The notes beneath the pieces are model-generated. The model did no database searches. It worked only from the letters and a program-made list of their open reading frames with translations, and was not told where the DNA came from. DNA of 64,000 bases. Origin: Verrucomicrobiaceae bacterium. Its GTDB lineage: Bacteria > Verrucomicrobiota > Verrucomicrobiia > Verrucomicrobiales > Akkermansiaceae. Both the position numbers and the translations under genes were made by a program. Position 1 is the first letter of the stretch, and each line of letters starts with the position of its first letter. Below are positions 19,101 to 26,521 of this stretch, one piece after another. Location of the stretch: positions 1 to 64,000 of the forward strand of contig JAIXOR010000055.1 of the NCBI GenBank assembly GCA_027486655.1, read 5' to 3'.

Positions 19101-19238
19101 CCACCAGACTCCGGGCTTCGCTTCCTGCGGCGGTTTGAGGAATGAGGTTTCAGGATCGGGGGCTGCCGCGAAACCGGAAGAGATCGGGAGGGCAAGGGTG
19201 AGGCAGAGGGCAAAAAGTGGACGGGTAGGTCGTATCAT
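16194..19238 (-). CDS. Secreted GH106 alpha-L-rhamnosidase-like enzyme
   Basis: A 1014-residue secreted protein with signal peptide (FALCLTLALPISSGFAAA). GH106 family features: GVWWHWMGSNVSREGI near the start, HNCPGYTSTGGPW, LLDSYEAGTPSWTP, FVCEPYGGPF and EAEAFTGAPD, with acidic residues conserved in the fusion neighbour. The C-terminal 400 residues are beta-rich accessory domains, including a jelly-roll of the type seen in GH2 and GH106 (GTAVYRTKFNLADLP, LGTVNHLARVRINGSDLGV). GH106 enzymes remove terminal rhamnose from rhamnogalacturonan and related glycans. It is the first gene of a two-gene operon with the 20-bp promoter element 84 bp upstream. Confidence 0.9.
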   Translation of the reverse strand: MIRPTRPLFALCLTLALPISSGFAAAPDPETSFLKPPQEAKPGVWWHWMGSNVSREGITRDLEAFKEGGIAAATIFGMADVCTPWAGHIENSPNDGLLAFTDPWWKLVRHAAAEGKRLGIDVGIHNCPGYTSTGGPWITPELAMQQIFQSRTEIEGGKPFSGVLPKPEIDPRGDMLFPMINKDTGVLEKPVIEGRKTYWRDIAVLAVPAEGIIAKDRIIDLTNQMDASGTLRWTPPDGGNWAIHRFGHTTMGALTQPNQWEIMGLECDKMSEKAVTFHLQHVLGELKKHLGPLVGTGLQHMLLDSYEAGTPSWTPLMPQEFQQRRGYDLKSFLPVLAGRVVGSDADTAKFRADFDRTIADLYRDVLFKVMERMLRAENLRFVCEPYGGPFHTGEVAPHVHRVMTEFWAANRFNATVQGGIQNAGNGKTHNILEAEAFTGAPDQCSWTETPGWLKTVGDEAYLMGINRFILHTNPHQPWDDRFKPGMTMGQWGCHFGRTQTWWEPGKAWLAYLARCQALLQWGERVPESAAWFSPVDGNAAPRSVHRRDGSSHLFFIAVPAGESGKALASFRVGKMAPELWDPVTGRMRDLTDYRVDGDVVRFELDFASGQSHFVVFRKPSTKAQPTVRNFPATREAATVSGSWQVSFDPKWGGPKQAVTFSDLTDWTTHAEAGIRHYSGTAVYRTKFNLADLPAGASFLDLGTVNHLARVRINGSDLGVIWCAPWRVEIPAGLLKPSANLLEVAVTNVWANRLIGDEQEPDDCEWLNGHAHPGRYLKRFPDWFVKGQRRPSSGRYGFTTWNYFNKDSKLIPSGLLGPVRVLAADWNQSASAIPNGVFAEPSASTANEAAFEAGLPKADARVPLAGNAETVNTQDHGGAKDASPLFNGTTRNGSGGAETIDDGKTFRSYAKGDSLLLKIEGGARAIREIQTFAGHRDQRASQAYSVWIAKAGAPESFTKIADARVNSQGGSTLLRVPVDAENVVAVRFDFADGPLGGNVYREIVLIGPATQSEAR

Positions 19239-19295
19239 GATCGAGGAGAGGGATTCATCCGGCGGATGCGCGCTTCCTACGATCCCGCCGGATCG

Positions 19296-19341
19296 AAACT
19301 AGCGACCGATGTGGCTTTTCCTACCCGTTAAAATGTGCGGG
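19296..19341 (-). promoter_or_regulatory. Element A promoter, copy 1 (GH106 operon)
   Basis: CCCGCACATTTTAACGGGTA on the minus strand (19341-19322), 18 bp, then GCTAGTTT (19303-19296) as a -10-like box. The GH106 start at 19238 lies 58 bp beyond the box. Confidence 0.8.
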
Positions 19342-19378
19342 TGGTCTGAAGAGGAAAGGGCGTCGGCCCCGGGCGATC

Positions 19379-19876
19379 TCAAGGATCCAACATGACGCGG
19401 CAAAACCGGCTTCCTGCGGCAACCGCCGGAGAATCGGCGAAGATGATGGAAGTGTTGCTTCCCGGTTGGGCGGTGCCGATATTCTCCCAGGCACCCGACA
19501 GGTCTGATGTGCGCTGGAGATGATAGATATGGCCTGCGTAGCCTGTGACGGTGAGGCTGAAGATGCCGCCTTACTTTTCAAAAGAATCGACCTTCACTTT
19601 GCAGCGGTCAAGCACGATGCCAATGTTGACGAGGCCAGCGGGAAGGGTGCCGGTGTTGGTGAAGTACCGACTGGAATGTCCACCTGGTTGGCAAACCAGT
19701 ATCTCCGGATGATGGGCGTGACCGATCCCGAATTGTTTCAATTCAAAACCGCCGTTGCCGCTGGCGATGCCCGGAGCGGCAGCTGCGGGAAGGCAGATGC
19801 ATCCGATGGCCAGAAGCGAGAGAATGGAGGACCTGCGGGTCAATAACGGTGTTGCGTTAGATCGGAGTGAATGCAT
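19379..19876 (-). pseudogene. Secreted protein remnant interrupted by an in-frame stop
   Basis: Reads MHSLRSNATPLLTRRSS, a hydrophobic secretion signal (ILSLLAIGCICLPAAAA), then NGGFELKQF and FTNTGTLPAGLVNIGIVLD, up to a TAA at 19571-19573. The same frame continues for 63 more sense codons (GGIFSLTVTGYAGHIYHLQR, then TSDLSGAWENIGTAQPGSN) to a TGA at 19379. The part after the TAA reads like the common verrucomicrobial C-terminal strand unit 'YxLQRTxDLxxxWxxxG', so I read it as one gene split by a nonsense mutation. It begins 14 bp after the upstream DUF5703 gene. The N-terminal section is short, so larger deletions are also possible. Confidence 0.6.
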
Positions 19877-19889
19877 GGCCATCACCAAC

Positions 19890-22601
19890 TCAGATTCCAT
19901 CCGGTTCATGAGGGAACACCTGGAGTTCGTTGATGTTGATGGCATTCGAGGATTCGAGAACGCTGAACCTCACATGGGTCGCTTTGACCGGTGGGATGGG
20001 AATCTCCCTGTCCCTCCCGATGGTCGTCCCTCGGGCCACTTCCTTCCATGTACCGTTCTGTTTTACCTCGATGGTGAATTTGCGGGTTTCCGGCCATTCG
20101 ATTTCGGAAACATACACTGAGCCGATTTCCTTTTCTTCGCCCAGATCGATTTCCAGCCAGCCGGAGCGGGCGCCGAAGTCGGAGGCCCAGCGGGTCTTGG
20201 GATCGCCGTCATTGGCGAGCTTCGCGTCGAAGCCGGGTTCGATGAACTGGCTAGAGGCGCTGATCGGCTTACCCTGACCAAGCGAGGGGCGCGGAGTGAA
20301 AGGCTTCCACTCCGGCTGTTTGCCGAGCCAGTTGACGATGTCCTTTTCGCGTGAAGCCGGTGTGACTTTCAGCGAAACCAACTTGCCGCCCTTGAGAGAG
20401 GCCTCGACGAGGGTTTGTCCGGGGGCGTGGAGCTTGAAATCCACATCCCATTCGGCGGGCCATGCGGGGAAGAGGTTCAATTTGCCATTCACTCCGGGTT
20501 CCGGAGCTAACAACATTTCCTGAATCCCGGTCATGCCGGAGCCACCCCAGTTGAAGTCCGGCAGCCAGTCATGGCCGGGCCCGAAGAACGCCGGAAAGCG
20601 CGACTGCGGGGCCGTGTTATTGGCCATCTTGTAGATCGCCCGCTCCTTGGCTTTTTCAGGCGATGCGAGCGCTGCCATGTTGGCGACGTTGGGCATCCAC
20701 GAGTAATCCTGTTTGCATAACCGAGCGCGGTCTTCGGGGATGCTGTCCCAGGTGTCTCGCGCAAGCTGCAAACGATCCGGTCGGGTGATGCCGACGAGGC
20801 GGTAAGGCCAGGCGGCATACATTTCAATGGGCTCCCATTTGTTGTATTCGGATTCCCACGATCTGGCCGGCAGCAGCAGCGGCACCCCCTGGCGCTTTCC
20901 GATGGGCAAATCCGGCAGCGTCGGCTGAATCTTTTGCAGCCGGGCACGCGCGTCTCGAGAAAGATCCGGCAGCGCGAGCAGCCCGGCAGTGATGCGTTTC
21001 AATCCGCAGACCACCTCGATCGGATTCGTCGCCCCCAACACCAGCTCCAGTCCGTTGCCGGGATAAATCACCAGCTTGCCGTCGTCACCCCATGCCTTGC
21101 CCGTGCGCTGTTTGGTTTGCGCACGATAAAAGCTGTCATAGAAAAACACCGTGCCTTGAATCCAAGGCAAATCCTTCTCAATGGAAATTCCCAGTGCGTC
21201 GTGCGCCTGCAAGGCCATCCACGCGTGCTCAAGCATCATGGAAAAGTGATACGTCAGGTGCGGCACGGCGGTTAAGCCGTCGGCACGCGGCCCGACACAG
21301 CAGAGCCCCCACACGTCCAGCGGTTCAGGATAAACGACGCCGTCCGCTCCGTGGTGTTTGGCGCGCGAGGCCGCCACCTTGGAGCGGTTCCGATAGAACT
21401 CCAGCGTCGGCGAAAACAGGTCCGGATCGCCGTTGGCCAGTGCCGGCCAACCGAGCCAGCGCTGGTTTTGCGACATGAAGTGGCAGGTCATCCAGCGCCG
21501 GTAATCCGGCGTGACCGAATGGTCCGCGAAGATGGGCAGTTCGCTATTGTTGTTGCCCTGCATCCGGCCGTTGTTGTCGGTGGTGAAAATGCCGCCGTTG
21601 AAAAGCAGCGGCAGTTCACCCTCGCGATTGCAGGCCATCATGTAACGGAAGAGCTGATAGTTCCGGCCAATCAGGAATCCGGAGTCCGCTTCGCCAGCTT
21701 CGGGATTGATGTGGATGTGGGAACGGCTCCAGAACTCGTCCCAGCGCTTCAGTTCATTGTTTTTGGCTGCTTGGCGGGTTGTTTCATCGAACAATGATTT
21801 CGCGTCGTCCTGCCACTGCTTTGGATTCGCGTTGAGCGCGCCGTCCAAGCGCATGGTTACCACGTGCTCCTTCGCCGCCTGGGTGCGGCCGGTCCAGGCT
21901 TTGCCATTCCAGAACTGCCATCTCACATCGGATTCGACCAGCTGAGAGAGCCCTCCCGCCACCGCGATGGCTCCACCAAAGACACGGCGCGAAGTTGCGT
22001 CGGGCACGGCAAGCGGGTCAATGCCCTGCGCCCTGGCTTTGGCGTTGAGGTCTTCCGGGGTATCCGCGTTGCGGTGAAACCACAGGAAGCCATCCCGTCC
22101 GGCCTGGATGCGGTCCGCCGCATAGTTTCCACGGTTGCCGTTCATTTCCTCTGTGATGTTCTGCAGCGGCTTCGCCCGCCACGAACCAAACGCCACTTCA
22201 AGCGCCTCCGCTTGTTTGTTGGAGGATTCGAAAACGAGCGTCTGATCCGCAAACCACAAGGAGGCCTTGAATTCGCCCTGACGAATCGTGATCGTGCCTG
22301 TGGAGGGATCGAGTTCCTGGACCAATCCGGCTTCGCCAAGCTTCACGCCGTCGGGCGTCAGACGCACGCAACCCAGTTTGAGCAGGCGACCCTGCTCATC
22401 GTAAGCGCCGTTGTGGGCGAGGTAGAGCCAAATGCTGCCGTCCTGCACCCACACGTTTGCGCCCGCGCCGTGGCGGCCCGAGAGCGGCATGGAATCGAGG
22501 GCATCAACGGACGGCGTGGTCCAGGTGATTTTATAGGTGTCGAGGGGACTGGCTGAAAGTGCGACGGTTGAGGCGACGAGAAGCGTAAGGACGGATTTCA
22601 T
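19890..22601 (-). CDS. Secreted DUF5703 glycan-active enzyme with F5/8-C domain (second copy)
   Basis: A 903-residue secreted protein (signal MKSVLTLLVASTVALSA). The N-terminal domain is DUF5703 (YKITWTTPSVDALDSMPL, then NVWVQDGSIWLYLAHNGAYD). The middle is an alpha-barrel like those of GH95-type enzymes, with FNGGIFTTDNNGRMQGNNN and GGSGMTGIQEMLLAPEPG. The last 150 residues form an F5/8-type C (discoidin) sugar-binding domain (FDAKLANDGDPKTRWASDFG, then GWLEIDLGEEKEIG). It is a close paralogue of the gene just upstream; the C-terminal half is nearly identical. The ATG at 22601 was chosen; ATG 22607 is also possible. The exact substrate is unknown, and relatives act on fucosyl or galactosyl side chains. 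Confidence 0.85.
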   Translation of the reverse strand: MKSVLTLLVASTVALSASPLDTYKITWTTPSVDALDSMPLSGRHGAGANVWVQDGSIWLYLAHNGAYDEQGRLLKLGCVRLTPDGVKLGEAGLVQELDPSTGTITIRQGEFKASLWFADQTLVFESSNKQAEALEVAFGSWRAKPLQNITEEMNGNRGNYAADRIQAGRDGFLWFHRNADTPEDLNAKARAQGIDPLAVPDATSRRVFGGAIAVAGGLSQLVESDVRWQFWNGKAWTGRTQAAKEHVVTMRLDGALNANPKQWQDDAKSLFDETTRQAAKNNELKRWDEFWSRSHIHINPEAGEADSGFLIGRNYQLFRYMMACNREGELPLLFNGGIFTTDNNGRMQGNNNSELPIFADHSVTPDYRRWMTCHFMSQNQRWLGWPALANGDPDLFSPTLEFYRNRSKVAASRAKHHGADGVVYPEPLDVWGLCCVGPRADGLTAVPHLTYHFSMMLEHAWMALQAHDALGISIEKDLPWIQGTVFFYDSFYRAQTKQRTGKAWGDDGKLVIYPGNGLELVLGATNPIEVVCGLKRITAGLLALPDLSRDARARLQKIQPTLPDLPIGKRQGVPLLLPARSWESEYNKWEPIEMYAAWPYRLVGITRPDRLQLARDTWDSIPEDRARLCKQDYSWMPNVANMAALASPEKAKERAIYKMANNTAPQSRFPAFFGPGHDWLPDFNWGGSGMTGIQEMLLAPEPGVNGKLNLFPAWPAEWDVDFKLHAPGQTLVEASLKGGKLVSLKVTPASREKDIVNWLGKQPEWKPFTPRPSLGQGKPISASSQFIEPGFDAKLANDGDPKTRWASDFGARSGWLEIDLGEEKEIGSVYVSEIEWPETRKFTIEVKQNGTWKEVARGTTIGRDREIPIPPVKATHVRFSVLESSNAININELQVFPHEPDGI

Positions 22602-22703
22602 ATGCATGATGTATTGCGTTCTTTGCCGCATTGCCGTTGATAGGAAACACTGGCGAGGCGGCTTCGGTTAGAACGAGGGACAGAATGATTGCGGGAAATA
22701 GTT

Positions 22704-25445
22704 TTATGGAGTCACGACCGGAAACACCTGGAATTCGTTGATGTTGATGGCATTCGAGGATTCGAGAACATTGAGTCTCACATGGGTCGCCTTGACCGGT
22801 GTGATGGGAATTTCATGATCCCGTCCAATCGTGGTGCCGCGGGCCACTTCCTTCCAGGTGCCGTTCTGTTTCACCTCGATGGTGAACTTGCGGGTCTCTT
22901 TCCACTCGATCTCGGAAACCACAAAGGAGCCGATCTCCTGCTCCCCACCCAGATCAATCTCCAACCAGCCGGAGCGGGCACCGAAGTCGGACGCCCAGCG
23001 GGTCTTGGGATCGCCGTCGTTGGCGAGCTTCGCGTCATACCCGGGTTCTGTAAACTGGCTGGAGGCAGTGATCGGCTTGCCTTGGCTGAGCGCGGGGCGT
23101 GGGGCGAAAGGTTTCCACTCCGGGTGCTTGCCGAGCCAGTTGACGATGTCCTTTTCGCGGGAGGCGGGAGTCACCTTCAGTGAGACCAGCTTGCCGCCCT
23201 TGAGCGATGCCTCGACAAGCGTCTGGCCCGGTGCGTGGAGTTTGAAATCCACATCCCATTCCGCAGGCCAGGCCGGGAAGATGTTGAGCTTTCCGTTAGG
23301 GCCGGGTTCGGGAGCCAGCAGCATTTCCTGAATCCCGGTCATGCCCGCGCCGCCCCAATTGAAGTCCGGCAGCCAGTCGTGGCCGGGTCCGAAAAACGCG
23401 GGGAAGCGGGACTGTGGCGCGGCGGTGTTCGCCATCTTGTAGATCGCGCGCTCCTTGGCTTTCTCCGGCGAGGCGAGCGCGGCCATGTTGGCGACATTGG
23501 CCATCCACGAGTAATCCTGCTTGGAAAGTCTGGCGCGATCCTCGGGCACGGTGTCCCAGCTATCGCGCACCAACTGAAGGGTATCGGGGCGTGTCACTCC
23601 GACAAGTCGATAGGGCCAGGCCGCATACATCTCGATGGGCTCCCAGATGTTATAGTCCTTGTTCCACGATTTCGCGGGCAGCAGCGACTTCACGCCATAG
23701 CGCCGTGAGATCGGCAGTGGAGGGATGGTTTCCTGAATCTTTGCCAGACGGCCGCGCAGCGAGGCAGGAAGGGATTTCAACTTCAGCAAACCTTCGGTGA
23801 CCCGGCTGAACGCGGCCACGGCGTCGATGGGATTGGTGGCGTCATTGGCGAGTTCCAAACCGTTGCTGGGAAACATCACCAACTTCCCATCCTCTCCGAG
23901 TTCCCGGCCCGTGCGTTTCTTCAGTTCGGATCGATAGAAGCTATCGTAAAACAACACGGTCCCGGCGATCCATCCGAGATCCTTGTCCAGCGGGATGCCC
24001 AGCACATCATGGGCCTGGAGGTTCATCCAGGCGTTCTCCACGCCCATCGAGAAGTGATAGGTGAGATGTTCCGCGCCGCAGAGCCCGTCCGGGCGTGGAC
24101 CCACCGGGCAAAGACCCCGAATGTCCAGCGGTTCGGTGTAAACGACCCCTTCCGCTCCTTGATTATGAGCTCGGTCGGCGGCGACCTTCGCACGGTCCCG
24201 ATAGAAACGCGTCGTGGGGGAAAGCAGGTCCGCATCGCCGTTGGCCAGCGTCGGCCAGCCGAGCCAGCGCTGGTTCTGCGACATGAAATAACAGTAGGTC
24301 CAGCGGCGGAAATCGGGCGTCGAGCCCTCGCCCGCGAAGGTCGGCAACTCGTCGTTGTTGTTGCCCTTGATGCGTCCGTTGTTATCGACGGTGAAGATGC
24401 CGCCGTTGAAGAGCAGCGGAAGCTCGCCATCGCGGTTGGCGGCCTGCATGTAGCGGAAGAGCTGATAGTTCCGACCGATGAGGAAACCGGGATCGGTGGA
24501 TTGCCGATTGTCGATTGTGGATTGAAGATTGATGTGGATGTGGGAGCGGCTCCAGAACTCGTTCCAGCGCTTCAGTTCGTCGGCCTTGGCTGCCTCGCGC
24601 GCTTTTTCATCCATAAGGCTCTTGGCCTCGGCCGGCCATTTTTTCGGATCGGCTCCGACCTCGCCTTCAAGGCGCATGGTGACCAGGTGCTCCTTGCGGG
24701 CAGGTGTCGTGCCGGTCCATGCCTTGCCGTTCCAGAACTGCCAGCGCACTTCGGATTCCACCGGTTGCGACATGCCGCCGTCCACACAGACAGCCGCGCC
24801 GAAAACGCGTCCGGTGGTGGTTTTTTCCGGAAGGGATTCCAAACGGATGCCCTGGGCTCTCACAATTCCGGGAACGTCAAACGGATAATCGTCGTTGCGG
24901 TGAAAGCAAAGGAATCCGCCGGGCGACGCGGTGACCTGATCGCCGGTGAACCTGTCGCGCCGGTCAAACATGTCGTAGAGTACGCCGTCCTTGGTTTTCT
25001 CGCGCCAAGTGCCGAAGGCCACTTCCAGCGGAGCCTCCTTTTCGGCGGTGGATTCATAAACCAGGGTCTCGCCTGCGAACCAGAGCGTCGCCTTGAAATC
25101 GCCTTGCCGGATGGTGATCGCACCGGTGGCAGGATCAAGTTCCTGAATGAAAGCCTCGCCACCGAGATTCAGCGCCTTCGGTGTGAGGCGAACGCAGCCG
25201 AGTTTCAGCAGGCGGCCGGTTTCATCGTAGGCGCCGTTGTGCGCAAGGTAGAGCCAGATCGAGCCGTCCTGCACCCAGACGTTGGCCCCCGCTCCGAAGC
25301 GGCCTGAGAGAGGCATCGAGTCGAGTGAATCGACCGATGGCGTAGTCCAGGTGACTTTGTAATCGGCGGGCACCGCCTGAACCACGGCGGCGAGGCTGAG
25401 GAATAAAGGCAGCAGGTGTTTGAACGGGTGGAATCTTGGTTTCAT
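22704..25445 (-). CDS. Secreted DUF5703 glycan-active enzyme with F5/8-C domain (first copy)
   Basis: A 913-residue paralogue of the next gene, with the same order: signal peptide (HLLPLFLSLAAVVQA), DUF5703 domain (YKVTWTTPSVDSLDSMPL), alpha-barrel region with FNGGIFTVDNNGRIKGNNN, and a C-terminal F5/8-C domain (GWLEIDLGGEQEIG). One small insertion relative to the partner (INLQSTIDNRQSTD) looks like a repeat-born slippage. I chose ATG 25445; the open frame extends 85 codons upstream, through element B, without protein-like character. About 100 bp separates it from the second copy, so the pair may be co-transcribed. Confidence 0.87.
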   Translation of the reverse strand: MKPRFHPFKHLLPLFLSLAAVVQAVPADYKVTWTTPSVDSLDSMPLSGRFGAGANVWVQDGSIWLYLAHNGAYDETGRLLKLGCVRLTPKALNLGGEAFIQELDPATGAITIRQGDFKATLWFAGETLVYESTAEKEAPLEVAFGTWREKTKDGVLYDMFDRRDRFTGDQVTASPGGFLCFHRNDDYPFDVPGIVRAQGIRLESLPEKTTTGRVFGAAVCVDGGMSQPVESEVRWQFWNGKAWTGTTPARKEHLVTMRLEGEVGADPKKWPAEAKSLMDEKAREAAKADELKRWNEFWSRSHIHINLQSTIDNRQSTDPGFLIGRNYQLFRYMQAANRDGELPLLFNGGIFTVDNNGRIKGNNNDELPTFAGEGSTPDFRRWTYCYFMSQNQRWLGWPTLANGDADLLSPTTRFYRDRAKVAADRAHNQGAEGVVYTEPLDIRGLCPVGPRPDGLCGAEHLTYHFSMGVENAWMNLQAHDVLGIPLDKDLGWIAGTVLFYDSFYRSELKKRTGRELGEDGKLVMFPSNGLELANDATNPIDAVAAFSRVTEGLLKLKSLPASLRGRLAKIQETIPPLPISRRYGVKSLLPAKSWNKDYNIWEPIEMYAAWPYRLVGVTRPDTLQLVRDSWDTVPEDRARLSKQDYSWMANVANMAALASPEKAKERAIYKMANTAAPQSRFPAFFGPGHDWLPDFNWGGAGMTGIQEMLLAPEPGPNGKLNIFPAWPAEWDVDFKLHAPGQTLVEASLKGGKLVSLKVTPASREKDIVNWLGKHPEWKPFAPRPALSQGKPITASSQFTEPGYDAKLANDGDPKTRWASDFGARSGWLEIDLGGEQEIGSFVVSEIEWKETRKFTIEVKQNGTWKEVARGTTIGRDHEIPITPVKATHVRLNVLESSNAININEFQVFPVVTP

Positions 25446-25595
25446 TTGGGAAAAGCAATAGAATGGAAAAAGCCGTGCACCGGAACTCATGCCGATGTCG
25501 GAGCCATTGACCGTAGCGAACCGCTCGGCAACTGGCTTGCGTTGGCGATGGGAATGTGTGTCAAGATCGATCAAAAAGAGGGTGGGCCCCGGAAA

Positions 25596-25640
25596 CCCAT
25601 ACCGGAACCCGCCCTGGGTTTGCCCCTCCAGAGGCAAAGT
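25596..25640 (-). promoter_or_regulatory. Element B, copy 1 (DUF5703 pair)
   Basis: On the minus strand CTTTGCCTCTGGAGGGGC (part of 25640-25622) is followed after 18 bp by GGTATGGG and GTTTCC. It is 150 bp before the start at 25445. It shares both blocks with the copies at 38011 and 59245. Confidence 0.6.
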
Positions 25641-25738
25641 GGGTGTAGAAATGACGAATTTCGAATTTTGGATGATGAATGGAGTTGAGGAACCACACAT
25701 GGGTCATGGACGCCTCTCTTCCATACAAAATTGAACAT

Positions 25739-26467
25739 TCACAATGACCGTCTGCGGCGCAGCAGCGCGAGCGGGCCGAGACCGCTGAGTAGAGTGGCAC
25801 CGGGCTCTGGTATGGCGCGGAGCTGAAGGGCATTCAACTGAACGGAGTCGCCCGAGTTGATGGTGATGCTTTGAAGGCTATTGTCCGCCGTAAACGTGCC
25901 GAGGATGTAGCTGCCGGAAACAGAGCCTTGGTTAACACCACTAGCCACCTGCAAGTAGGTCAACGCACTGGAGGCATTGCCTGCCGACAACATTAAAGAA
26001 CGGTTCCAGTTACCCCCAAAACTACGGTAGTCTGCCACCCAGAACTGCAACTCATACTGCTGTCCCAGTGTCAGGCCATTCAATGTGACTGTAGCGGTTC
26101 CCGCGCCGCCATAGTAACCGCCGGTAAGCATCCGCTGGTATTCCGTAGAAAGCGTGCCCAGCGTGCCAACCGTACCGACCACGAAACCCGTTTGATCGGA
26201 ACCGCTAAAACCGGAAGGTATATCGAATGTGACACCGTTCTGGGTGTTGTTAAAGCCGTCAAACGTGACTCCGTTGACGGTTTGGTTCGCATAGCCGCCA
26301 TAGGTTGTGTGGGTCACTTGCTTGGCTAGGATCAAGGTCCCATTGAGCGATACATCGCTTTCGCTGGCAATGGCCGTGGGTGCATCCCAGGTGATGCTGG
26401 CTGCCGAGGCTGATCCGGCGATTGCGAGCGCCGCGAGTGCGACGAGGAAGGTGGTTTTGTGTTTCAT
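25739..26467 (-). CDS. Small PEP-CTERM surface protein
   Basis: A 242-residue protein with a signal peptide (TTFLVALAALAIAGSASA), a beta-sandwich body rich in glycine, threonine and serine, and a C-terminal PEP-CTERM sorting signal: IPEPGATLLSGLG, a hydrophobic stretch, then RRRR. PEP-CTERM proteins are cut by an exosortase and displayed or released from the cell surface; no exosortase is present in this window. The body (NGLTLGQQYELQFWVADYRS, then FTADNSLQSITINSGDSVQL) resembles the N-terminal domain of the upstream 1140-residue protein, so it may be a short relative. It starts 54 bp after that gene and is probably co-transcribed. Confidence 0.9.
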   Translation of the reverse strand: MKHKTTFLVALAALAIAGSASAASITWDAPTAIASESDVSLNGTLILAKQVTHTTYGGYANQTVNGVTFDGFNNTQNGVTFDIPSGFSGSDQTGFVVGTVGTLGTLSTEYQRMLTGGYYGGAGTATVTLNGLTLGQQYELQFWVADYRSFGGNWNRSLMLSAGNASSALTYLQVASGVNQGSVSGSYILGTFTADNSLQSITINSGDSVQLNALQLRAIPEPGATLLSGLGPLALLRRRRSL

Positions 26468-26521
26468 TTGTTTTGCGTGATTGGGGATGTTTGAAAGAAC
26501 GTGAATTGGTGGTATTTCCGT

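Noticed and set aside
25446..25700. N-terminal extension of the DUF5703 gene beginning MCGSSTPF
   Set aside because: It has no protein character, passes through element B ('LPLEGQ') and would hide the signal peptide that starts at 25445.
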